NCBI GenBank assembly: GCA_947000775.1 | Contig: CAMQGK010000442.1 | Coordinates: 1 to 64,000, forward strand | DNA length: 64,000 nt | Source: Pterois miles | Lineage: Eukaryota > Chordata > Actinopteri > Perciformes > Scorpaenidae | Direction of reading: 5' to 3' | In this document: positions 1 through 10,216 of the stretch, piece after piece | Numbering within the stretch: position 1 is the stretch's first letter | How the letters are laid out: every line of letters starts with the position of its first letter | Program-made: the position numbers and the translations under genes | The notes under the pieces: generated by a model | The model's input: only the letters and a program-made list of their open reading frames with translations | Database searches by the model: none | What the model was told of the DNA's origin: nothing

Positions 1-470
1 ATGCTTACTTTCAAGCAAAGGCCACGTTTACACCATCAAACAGGCCTCGCGTGATGAAATCCACATTATATGCTTACTTTCAAGTAAAAGCTACGTTTAC
101 ACCATCAAACAGGCCTCCCGTGATGAAAACTTCATTTTGCTGTCACTTTCATGTAAAAGGAACGTTTCCAGCATTAAACAGGCCTCCCGTGATGAAAACT
201 ACATTATATGCTTACTTTCATGTAAAAGGAACGTTTCCAGCATTAAACAGGCCTCCCGTGATGAAAACTACATTCTGTTGTCACTTTCATGTAAAAGCCA
301 GGTTTTGGTCTGTAAACTGACCTCCAGTGGAGAAATCCACATTATCTGCTTATTTTCATGTAAAAGCTATGTTTACAGCATTAAACAGTGCTCTAGTGTT
401 GAAAACTACATTCTGTGCTTACTTTCACGTAAAAGCTACGTTTACACTATCAAACAGGCCTCCCATGATG

Positions 471-539
471 AAAACTACATTCTGCTGTCACTTTCATGTA
501 AAAGGAACGTTTCCAGCATTAAACAGGCCTCCCGTGATG
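471..539 (+). repeat. Representative 69-bp monomer (AACGTTTCCAGC type)
   Basis: This is the commonest monomer form. It begins AAAACTACATTCTG, passes through CACTTTCATGTAAAAGG, AACGTTTCCAGCATTAAAC and AGGCCTCCCGTGATG, and has 28 G or C in 69. It carries a StuI-type AGGCCT palindrome, an AACGTT palindrome and two CpGs (AACGTT and CCCGTG). On the plus strand two frames are free of stops and the third has TAA in ATGTAA. On the minus strand all three frames contain a stop. Because 69 is 23 codons, the two open frames stay open from unit to unit. Confidence 0.97.
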
Positions 540-1988
540 AAAACTACATTCTGTTGTCACTTTCATGTAAAAGCTATGTTTCCAACATTAAACAGGCCTC
601 TAGTGTTGTAAACTACATTCTGTGTTCACTTTTATGTGAAAGCTACGTTTACACCATCAAACAGGCCTCCCGTGATGAAAACTTCATTCTGCTGTCACTT
701 TTATGTGAAAGCTACGTTTACACTATCAAACAGGCCTCCCGTGATGAAAATTACATTCTGTTGTCACTTTCATGTAAAAGCCAGGTTTTGGTCTGTAAAC
801 TGACCTCCCGTGGAGAAATCCACATTATCTGCTTAGTTTCATGTAAAAGCTATGTTTCCAGCATTAAACAGTGCTCTACTATTGAAAACTACATTCTGTG
901 CTTAATTTCATGTAAAAGCTATGTTTCCGGCATTAAACAGTTCTCTTGTGTTGAAAACTACATTCTGTGCTTACTTTTATGTGAAAGCTACGTTTCCACC
1001 ATCAAACAGGCCTCGCGTGACGAAATCCACATTATATGCTTACTTTCAAGTAAAAGCTACGTTTACACCATCAAACAGGCCTCCCGTGATGAAAACTTCA
1101 TTCTGCTGTCACTTTCATGTAAAAGGAACGTTTGCAGCATTAAACAGGCCTCCCGTGATGAAAACTACATTCTGTTATCACTTTCATGTAATAGCCAGGT
1201 TTTGGTCTGTAAACTGACCTCCAGTGGAGAAATCCACTATATCTGCTTAGTTTCATGTAAAAGCTATGTTTCCAGCATTAAACAGTGCTCTAGTGTTGAA
1301 AACTACATTCTGTGCTTACTTTCATGTAAAAGTAACGTTTGCAGCATTAAACAGGCCTCCCGTGATGAAAACTACATTATATGCTTACTTTCATGTAAAA
1401 GGAACGTATCCAGCATTAAACAGGCCTCCCGTGATGAAAACTACATTCTGCTGTCACTTTCATGTAAAAGGAACGTTTCCAGCATTAAACAGGCCTCCCG
1501 TGATGAAAACTACATTCTGGTGTCACTTTCATGTGAAAGCCAGGTTTTGGTCTGTAAACTGACCTCCCGTGGAGAAATCCACATTATCTGCTTAGTTTCA
1601 TGTAAAAGCTATGTTTACAGCATTAAACAGTGCTCTAGTGTTGAAAACTACATTCTGTGCTTACTTTCACGTAAAAGCTACGTTTACACTATCAAACAGG
1701 CCTCCCATGATGAAAACTACATTCTGCTGTCACTTTCATGTAAAAGGAACGTTTCCAGCATTAAACAGGCCTCCCGTGATGAAAACTACATTCTGGTGTC
1801 ACTTTCATGTGAAAGCCAGGTTTTGGTCTGTAAACTGACCTCCCGTGGAGAAATCCACATTATCTGCTTAGTTTCATGTAAAAGCTATGTTTACAGCATT
1901 AAACAGGCCTCTAGTGTTGTAAACTACATTCTGTGCTTACTTTCATGTGAAAGCTACGTTTACACCATCAAACAGGCCTCGCGTGATG

Positions 1989-2057
1989 AAATTCACATTA
2001 TATGCTTACTTTCAAGTAAAAGCCTTGTTTCCAGCACTAAAGAGTGCTCTAGTGTTG
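1989..2057 (+). repeat. Lineage-marker monomer with GCACTAAAGAG
   Basis: This uncommon monomer has AAATTCACATT, AGCCTTGTTTCC and GCACTAAAGAGTGC; the last word contains the short inverted repeat GCACT/AGTGC. Eight copies were found: 1989-2057, 6959-7027, 9237-9305, 28,006-28,074, 30,836-30,904, 45,398-45,466, 49,401-49,469 and 50,367-50,435. Their spacing follows the super-copy and 2,277-bp periods, so they trace block copying rather than independent mutation. Confidence 0.87.
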
Positions 2058-5000
2058 AAAACTACATTCTGTGCTTACTTTCATGTAAAAGGAACGTTTC
2101 CAGCATTAAACAGGCCTCCCGTGATGAAAACTACATTCTCTTGTCACTTTCATGTAAAAGCCAGGTTTTGGTCTGTAAACTGACCTCCAGTGGAGAAATC
2201 CACATTATCTGCTTAGTTTCATGTAAAAGCTATGTTTCCAGCATTAAACAGTGCTCTAGTGTTGAAAACTACATTCTGTGCTTACTTGCATGTGAAAGCT
2301 ACGTTTACACCATCAAACAGGCCTCCCGTGACGAAATCCACATTATATGCTTACTTTCCAAGTAAAAGCTACGTTTAAACCATCAAACAGGCCTCCCGTG
2401 ATGAAAACTTCATTCTGCTGTCACTTTCATGTAAAAGGAACGTTTGCAGCATTAAACAGGCCTCCCGTGATGAAAACTACATTATATGCTTACTTTCATG
2501 TAAAAGGAACGTTTCCAGCATTAAACAGGCCTCCCGTGATGAAAACTACATTCTGTTGTCACTTTCATGTAAAAGCCAGGTTTTGGTCTGTAAACTGACC
2601 TCCAGTGGAGAAATCCACTATATCTGCTTAGTTTCATGTAAAAGCTGTGTTTCCAGCATTAAACAGGCCTCTAGTGTTGTAAACTACATTCTGTGTTCAC
2701 TTTTGTGTAAAAGCTACGTTTACACCATCAAACAGGCCTCCCGTGATGAAAACTTCATTCTGCTGTCACTTTCATGTAAAAGGAACGTTTGCAGCATTAA
2801 ACAGGCCTCCCGTGATGAAAATTACATTATATGCTTACTTTCATGTAAAAGGAACGTTTCCAGCATTAAACAGGCCTCCCATGATGAAAATTACATTCTG
2901 CTGTCACTTTCATGTAAAAGGAACGTTTCCAGCATTAAACAGGCCTCCCGTGATGAAAACTACATTCTGTTGTCACTTTCATGTAAAAGCCAGGTTTTGG
3001 TCTGTAAACTGACCTCCCGTGGAGAAATCCACATTATCTGCTTAGTTTCATGTAAAAGCTATGTTTCCAGCATTAAACAGTGCTCTAGTGTTGAAAACTA
3101 CATTCTGTGCTTACTTTCATGTAAAAGCTATGTTTCCAGCATTAAACAGTTCTCTTGTGTTGAAAACTACATTCTGTGCTTACTTTCATGTGAAAGCTAC
3201 GTTTACACCATCAAACAGGCCTCCCGTGACGAAATCCACATTATATGCTTACTTTCAAGTAAAAGCTACGTTTACACTATCAAACAGGCATCCCATGATG
3301 AAAACTACATTCTTCTGTCACTTTCATGTAAAAGGAACGTTTCCAGCATTAAACAGGCCTCCCGTGATGAAAACTACATTCTGTTGTCACTTTCATGTAA
3401 TAGCCAGGTTTTGGTCTGTAAACTGACCTCCCGTGGAGAAATCCACATTATCTGTTTAGTTTCATGTAAAAGCTATGTTTCCAGCATTAAACAGTGCTCC
3501 ACTGTTGAAAACTACATTCTGTGCTTAATTTCATGTAAAAGCTATGTTTACAGCATTAAACAGATCTCTTGTGTTGAAAACTACATTCTGTGCTTACTTT
3601 CATGTGAAAGCTACGTTTACACCATCAAACAGGCCTCGCGTGATGAAAACTTCATTCTGCTGTCACTTTCATGTAAAAGCTATGTTTATAGCATTAAACA
3701 GTTCTCTTGTGTTGAAAACTACATTCTGTGCTGACTTTCATGTAAAAGCTACGTTTACACTATCAAACAGGCCTCCCGTGATGAAAACTACATTCTGCTG
3801 TCACTTTCATGGAAAAGCTACGTTTACACCATCAAACAGGCCTCCCGTGATGAAAACTTCATTCTGCTGTCACTTTCATGTAAAAGGAACGTTTACACCA
3901 TCAAACAGGCCTCCCGTGATGAAAACTTCATTCTGCTGTCACTTTCAGGTAAAAGGAACGTTTCTAGCATTGAACAGGCCTCCCGTGATGAAAACTACAT
4001 TCTGTTGTCACTTTCATGTAAAAGCCAGGTTTTGGTCTGTAAACTGACCTCCCGTGGAGAAATCCACATTATCTGCTTAGTTTCATGTAAAAGCTATGTT
4101 TCCAGCATTAAACAGTGCTCTACTGTTGAAAACTACATTCTGTGCTTAATTTCATGTAAAAGCTATGTTTACGGCATTAAACAGTTCTCTTGTGTTGAAA
4201 ACTACATTCTGTGCTTACTTTCATGTGAAAGCTACGTTTACACCATCAAACAGGCCTCGCGTGACGAAATACACATTATATGCTTACTTTCAAGTAAAAG
4301 CTACGTTTACACCATCAAACAGGCGTCCCGTGATAAAAAACTTCATTCTGCTGTCACTTTCATGTAAAAGGAACGTTTTCAGCATTAAACAGGCCTCCCA
4401 TGATGAAAACTACATTATATGATTACTTTCATGTAAAAGGAACGTTTCCAGCATTGAACAGGCCTCCCGTGATGAAAACTGCATTCTGTTGTCACTTTCA
4501 TGTAAAAGCCAGGTTTTGGTCTGTAAACTGACCTCCAGTGGAGAAATCCACATTATCTGCTTAGTTTCATGTAAAAGCTATGTTTCCAGCATTAAACAGT
4601 GCTCTAGTGTTGAAAAATACATTCTGTGCTTACTTTCATGTAAAAGCTACATTTACACTATCAAACAGGCCTCCCATGATGAAAACTACATTCTGCTGTC
4701 ACTTTCATGTAAAAGGAACGTTTCCAGCATTAAACAGGCCTCCCGTGATGAAAACTACATTCTGTTGTCACTTTCATGTAAAAGCTATGTTTCCAACATT
4801 AAACAGGCCTCTAGTGTTGTACACTACATTCTGTGTTCACTTTTGTGTAAAAGCTATGTTTACACCATCAAACAGGCCTCCCGTGATGAAAATTACATTC
4901 TGTTGTCACTTTCATGTAAAAGCCAGGTTTTGGTCTGTAAACTGACCTCCCGTGGAGAAATCCATATTATCTGCTTAGTTTCATGTAAAAGCTATGTTTC

Positions 5001-5062
5001 CAGCATTAAACAGTGCTCTACTGTTGAAAACTACATTCTGTGCTTAATTTCATGTAAAAGCT

Positions 5063-6990
5063 ATGTTTCCAGCATTAAACAGTTCTCTTGTGTTGAAAAC
5101 TACATTCTGTGCTTACTTTTATGTGAAAGCTACGTTTACACCATCAAACAGGCCTCGCGTGACGAAATCCACATTATATGCTTACTTTCAAGTAAAAGCT
5201 ACGTTTACACCATCAAACAGGCCTCCCGTGATGAAAACTTCATTCTGCTGTCACTTTCATGTAAAAGGAACGTTTGCAGCATTAAACAGGCCTCCCGTGA
5301 TGAAAACTACATTCTTTTATCACTTTCATGTAAAAGCCAGGTTTTGGTCTGTAAACTGACCTCAGTGGAGAAATCCACTATATCTGCTTAGTTTCATGTA
5401 AAAGCTATGTTTCCAGCATTAAACAGTGCTCTAGTGTTGAAAACTACATTCTGTGCTTACTTTCATGTAAAAGCTACGTTTACACTATCAAACAGGCCTC
5501 CCATGATGAAAACTACATTCTGCTGTCACTTTCATGTAAAAGGAACGTTTCGAGCATTTAAACAGGCCTCCCGTGATGAAAACTACATTCTGTTGTCACT
5601 TTCATGTAAAAGCTATGTTTCCAGCATTAAACAGTGCTCTAGTGTTGAAAAATACATTCTGTGCTTACTTTCATGTAAAAGCTACGTTTACACTATCAAA
5701 CAGACCTCCCGTGATTAAAACTACATTCTGCTGTTACTTTCATGTAAAAGGAACGTTTCCAGCATTAAACAGGCCTTCCGTGATGAAAACTACATTCTGT
5801 TGTCACTTTCATGTAAAAGCCAGGTTTTGGTCTGTAAATTGACCTCCCGTGGAGAAATCCACATTATCTGCTTAGTTTCATGTAAAAGCTATGTTTCCGG
5901 CATTAAACAGTGCTCTAGTGTTGAAAACTACATTCTGTGCTTACTTTCATGTAAAAGCTATGTTTCCAGCATTAAACAGTTCTCTTGTGTTGAAAACTAC
6001 ATTCTGTGCTTACTTTCATGTGAAAGCTACGTTTACACCATCAAACAGGCCTCACGTGACGAAATCCACATTATATGCTTACTTTCAACTAAAAGCTACG
6101 TTTACACCATCAAACAGGCCTCCCGTGATGAAAACTTCATTCTGCTGTCACTTTCATGTAAAAGGAACGTTTGCAGCATAAAACAGGCCTCCCGTGATGA
6201 AAACTACATTCTTTTATCACTTTCATGTAAAAGCCAGGTTTTGGTCTGTAAACTGACCTCAGTGGAGAAATCCACTATATCTGCTTAGTTTCATGTAAAA
6301 GCTATGTTTCCAGCATTAAACAGTGCTCTAGTGTTGAAAACTACATTCTGTGCTTACTTTCACGTAAAAGCTACGTTTACACTATCAAACAGGCCTCCCA
6401 TGATGAAAACTACATTCTGCTGTCACTTTCATGTAAAAGGAACGTTTCCAGCATTTAAACAGGCCTCCCGTGATGAAAACTACATTCTGTTGTCACTTTC
6501 ATGTAAAAGCTATGTTTCCAGCATTAAACAGTGCTCTAGTGTTGAAAAATACATTCTGTGCTTACTTTCATGTAAAAGCTACGTTTAAACTATCAAACAG
6601 ACCTCCCGTGATGAAAACTACATTCTGCTGTTACTTTCATGTAAAAGGAACGTTTCCAGCATTAAACAGGCCTTCCGTGATGAAAACTACATTCTGTTGT
6701 CACTTTCATGTAAAAGCCAGGTTTTGGTCTGTAAATTGACCTCCCGTGGAGAAATCCACATTATCTGCTTAGTTTCATGTAAAAGCTATGTTTCCGGCAT
6801 TAAACAGTGCTCTAGTGTTGAAAACTACATTTTGTGCTTACTTTCATGTAAAAGCTATGTTTCCAGCATTAAACAGTTCTCTTGTGTTGAAAACTACATT
6901 CTGTGCTTACTTTCATGTGAAAGCTACGTTTACACCATCAAACAGGCCTCGCGTGATGAAATTCACATTATATGCTTACTTTCAAGTAAA
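5063..6990 (+). repeat. 897-bp (13-monomer) tandem duplication in copy I
   Basis: Landmarks at 5407, 5573, 5800 and 5891 recur at 6304, 6470, 6697 and 6788, all displaced by exactly 897 bp (13 x 69). Both halves carry the same one-base deletion in m6 (CTGACCTCAGTGG near 5362 and 6260) and the same T insertion (GCATTTAAAC, 5558 and 6454). Copies II and III have neither the deletion nor the second half, so the duplication appears private to copy I. Edges are approximate to within a monomer or two because flanking units are themselves similar. Confidence 0.83.
6451..6460 (+). other. Amplified single-T insertion (GCATTTAAAC), representative
   Basis: The normal GCATTAAAC gains one T. The same insertion occurs at seven places: near 5558, 6454, 8731, 18,875, 30,331, 48,897 and 57,660. 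Each time it lies in the same kind of monomer, two units after m1 and directly after a CCTCCCATGATG (or GCATGATG) unit. The copy at 30,331 has a further A to C change (GCATTTCAAC). One ancestral insertion spread by block duplication explains this better than seven hits. Confidence 0.88.
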
Positions 6991-7165
6991 AGCCTTGTTT
7001 CCAGCACTAAAGAGTGCTCTAGTGTTGAAAACTACATTCTGTGCTTACTTGCATGTGAAAGCTACGTTTACACCATCAAACAGGCCTCCCGTGATGAAAA
7101 CTACATTCTCTTGTCACTTTCATGTAAAAGCCAGGTTTTGGTCTGTAAACTGACCTCCAGTGGAG

Positions 7166-7234
7166 AAATCCACATTATCTGCTTAGTTTCATGTAAAAGC
7201 TATGTTTCCAGCATTAAACAGTGCTCTAGTGTTG
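7166..7234 (+). repeat. m1 monomer, representative, always after m6
   Basis: m1 is recognised by ACATTATCTGCTTAGTTTC and by CAGTGCTCTAGTGTTG, where most monomers have CAGGCCTCCCGTGATG. The usual TACGTT reads TATGTT here, so this type has lost its CpGs. A related form with CAGTTCTCTTGTGTTG often follows it directly (for example near 3130-3170). The TTATCT core is a perfect reverse-strand GATA-type word (AGATAA) that other monomer types lack. Whether anything binds it is unknown. Confidence 0.88.
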
Positions 7235-7510
7235 AAAACTACATTCTGTGCTTACTTGCATGTGAAAGCTACGTTTACACCATCAAACAGGCCTCCCGTG
7301 ACGAAATCCACATTATATGCTTACTTTCAAGTAAAAGCTACGTTTAAACCATCAAACAGGCCTCCCGTGATGAAAACTTCATTCTGCTGTCACTTTCATG
7401 TAAAAGGAACGTTTGCAGCATTAAACAGGCCTCCCGTGATGAAAACTACATTATATGCTTACTTTCATGTAAAAGGAACGTTTCCAGCATTAAACAGGCC
7501 TCCCGTGATG

Positions 7511-7579
7511 AAAACTACATTCTGTTGTCACTTTCATGTAAAAGCCAGGTTTTGGTCTGTAAACTGACCTCCAGTGGAG
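7511..7579 (+). repeat. m6 'punctuation' monomer, representative
   Basis: m6 has the ordinary left half (ACATTCTGTTGTCACTTTCA) but a strongly diverged right half, GCCAGGTTTTGGTCTG then TAAACTGACCTCC, in place of GGAACGTTTCCAGC then ATTAAACAGG. It is the most divergent monomer type and occurs roughly once per six units; about 140-150 copies are expected in the window by extrapolating from the first 18.5 kb. It introduces TGA in one of the two open frames (GTA AAC TGA), so that frame never runs past an m6, while the other frame reads through. It also replaces the AGGCCT and AACGTT palindromes. It is the best single marker for parsing the array. Confidence 0.92.
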
Positions 7580-10216
7580 AAATCCACATTATCTGCTTAC
7601 TTTCATGTAAAAGCTATGTTTCCAGCATTAAACAGTTCTCTTGTGTTGAAAACTACATTCTGTGCTTACTTTCATGTGAAAGCTACGTTTACACCATCAA
7701 ACAGGCCTCACGTGACGAAATCCACATTATATGCTTACTTTCAACTAAAAGCTACGTTTACACCATCAAACAGGCCTCCCGTGATGAAAACTTCATTCTG
7801 CTGTCACTTTCATGTAAAAGGAACGTTTGCAGCATTAAACAGGCCTCCCGTGATGAAAACTACATTATATGGTTACTTTCATGTAAAAGCTATGTTTCCA
7901 GCATTAAACAGTGCTCTAGTGTTGAAAAATACATTCTGTGCTTACTTTCATGTAAAAGCTACGTTTACACTATCAAACAGACCTCCCGTGATTAAAACTA
8001 CATTCTGCTGTTACTTTCATGTAAAAGGAACGTTTCCAGCATTAAACAGGCCTTCCGTGATGAAAACTACATTCTGTTGTCACTTTCATGTAAAAGCCAG
8101 GTTTTGGTCTGTAAATTGACCTCCCGTGGAGAAATCCACATTATCTGCTTAGTTTCATGTAAAAGCTATGTTTCCGGCATTAAACAGTGCTCTAGTGTTG
8201 AAAACTACATTCTGTGCTTACTTTCATGTAAAAGCTATGTTTCCAGCATTAAACAGTTCTCTTGTGTTGAAAACTACATTCTGTGCTTACTTTCATGTGA
8301 AAGCTACGTTTACACCATCAAACAGGCCTCACGTGACGAAATCCACATTATATGCTTACTTTCAACTAAAAGCTACGTTTACACCATCAAACAGGCCTCC
8401 CGTGATGAAAACTTCATTCTGCTGTCACTTTCATGTAAAAGGAACGTTTGCAGCATAAAACAGGCCTCCCGTGATGAAAACTACATTCTTTTATCACTTT
8501 CATGTAAAAGCCAGGTTTTGGTCTGTAAACTGACCTCCAGTGGAGAAATCCACTATATCTGCTTAGTTTCATGTAAAAGCTATGTTTCCAGCATTAAACA
8601 GTGCTCTAGTGTTGAAAACTACATTCTGTGCTTACTTTCACGTAAAAGCTACGTTTACACTATCAAACAGGCCTCCCATGATGAAAACTACATTCTGCTG
8701 TCACTTTCATGTAAAAGGAACGTTTCCAGCATTTAAACAGGCCTCCCGTGATGAAAACTACATTCTGTTGTCACTTTCATGTAAAAGCTATGTTTCCAGC
8801 ATTAAACAGTGCTCTAGTGTTGAAAAATACATTCTGTGCTTACTTTCATGTAAAAGCTACGTTTAAACTATCAAACAGACCTCCCGTGATGAAAACTACA
8901 TTCTGCTGTTACTTTCATGTAAAAGGAACGTTTCCAGCATTAAACAGGCCTTCCGTGATGAAAACTACATTCTGTTGTCACTTTCATGTAAAAGCCAGGT
9001 TTTGGTCTGTAAATTGACCTCCCGTGGAGAAATCCACATTATCTGCTTAGTTTCATGTAAAAACTATGTTTCCGGCATTAAACAGTGCTCTAGTGTTGAA
9101 AACTACATTTTGTGCTTACTTTCATGTAAAAGCTATGTTTCCAGCATTAAACAGTTCTCTTGTGTTGAAAACTACATTCTGTGCTTACTTTCATGTGAAA
9201 GCTACGTTTACACCATCAAACAGGCCTCGCGTGATGAAATTCACATTATATGCTTACTTTCAAGTAAAAGCCTTGTTTCCAGCACTAAAGAGTGCTCTAG
9301 TGTTGAAAACTACATTCTGTGCTTACTTTCTTGTGAAAGCTACGTTTACACCATCAAACAGGCCTCCCGTGATGAAAACTACATTCTCTTGTCACTTTCA
9401 TGTAAAAGCCAGGTTTTGGTCTGTAAACTGACCTCCAGTGGAGAAATCCACATTATCTGCTTAGTTTCATGTAAAAGCTATGTTTCCAGCATTAAACAGT
9501 GCTCTAGTGTTGAAAACTACATTCTGTGCTTACTTGCATGTGAAAGCTACGTTTACACCATCAAACAGGCCTCCCGTGACGAAATCCACATTATATGCTT
9601 ACTTTCAAGTAAAAGCTACGTTTAAACCATCAAACAGGCCTCCCGTGATGAAAACTTCATTCTGCTGTCACTTTCATGTAAAAGGAACGTTTGCAGCATT
9701 AAACAGGCCTCCCGTGATGAAAACTACATTATATGCTTACTTTCATGTAAAAGGAACGTTTCCAGCATTAAACAGGCCTCCCGTGATGAAAACTACATTC
9801 TGTTGTCACTTTCATGTAAAAGCCAGGTTTTGGTCTGTAAACTGACCTCCAGTGGAGAAATCCACATTATCTGCTTACTTTCATGTAAAAGCTATGTTTC
9901 CAGCATTAAACAGTTCTCTTGTGTTGAAAACTACATTCTGTGCTTACTTTCATGTGAAAGCTACGTTTACACCATCAAACAGGCCTCACGTGACGAAATC
10001 CACATTATATGCTTACTTTCAACTAAAAGCTACGTTTACACCATCAAACAGGCCTCCCGTGATGAAAACTTCATTCTGCTGTCACTTTCATGTAAAAGGA
10101 ATGTTTGCAGCATTAAACAGGCCTCCCGTGATGAAAACTACATTATATGGTTACTTTCATGTAAAAGTAACGTTTCCAGCATTAAACAGGCCTCCCGTGA
10201 TGAAAACTACATTCTG

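Larger units (their letters stand above)
7166..7579 (+). repeat. Canonical six-monomer higher-order unit (414 bp)
   Basis: This is a clear example of the basic ordered unit. m1 (7166-7234) has TCTGCTTAGTTTCATG and AGTGCTCTAGTGTT. m2 (7235-7303) has TTGCATGTGAAAGC. m3 (7304-7372) has CTTACTTTCAAGTAAAAGC. m4 (7373-7441) has ACTTCATTCTGCTG and AACGTTTGCAGC. m5 (7442-7510) has ACATTATATGCTTACTTTC and AACGTTTCCAGC. m6 (7511-7579) has GCCAGGTTTTGGTCTG. The same order recurs throughout, with m6 always followed by m1. Units with 4, 5, 7, 8 or 9 monomers arise by losing or repeating internal types, for example an added m1-like monomer with AGTTCTCTTGTGTT. In the first 18.5 kb 414 bp is the commonest m6-to-m6 distance. 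This example carries a TTTAAAC variant in m3 (near 7343). Confidence 0.93.
5603..10157 (+). repeat. 2,277-bp (33-monomer) tandem duplication in copy I
   Basis: The segment 5,603-7,879 is repeated at 7,880-10,157. Landmarks at 5,891, 6,304, 6,470, 6,697 and 7,202 recur at 8,168, 8,582, 8,748, 8,975 and 9,480. The displacement is 2,277 bp, becoming 2,278 after the single-base deletion near 6,260 that the second copy lacks. Sequences diverge just beyond 7,880 and 10,157, after the shared ATATGGTTAC variant. Neither II nor III has this pair in the same arrangement. It overlaps the 897-bp duplication, so the two events are nested. Confidence 0.88.

Noticed and set aside
137..2365. 742-codon open frame, and the hundreds of similar plus-strand frames, as protein genes
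   Set aside because: The monomer is 23 codons with two stop-free plus frames, so such frames are expected. The same monomers are read in two overlapping frames, starts are repeat-internal ATGs, stops and frameshifts differ among near-identical copies, and no promoter, splice pattern or domain is seen.
7291..7310. CENP-B-box-like match around CCCGTGACGAAA
   Set aside because: The box on this strand needs CCCG, seven bases with a fixed T, then CGAA. Here only three bases separate CCCG and CGAA, so the required spacing is absent.
7300..7330. TATA-like ATTATATGC as a promoter in m3 and m5
   Set aside because: It occurs in hundreds of monomers as part of the unit, with no start-site context, downstream gene or other core element.
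7338..7352. GTTTAAAC sites as functional elements or integration targets
   Set aside because: They arise from a single C to A change in ACGTTTACACC-type monomers and recur only through block copying.
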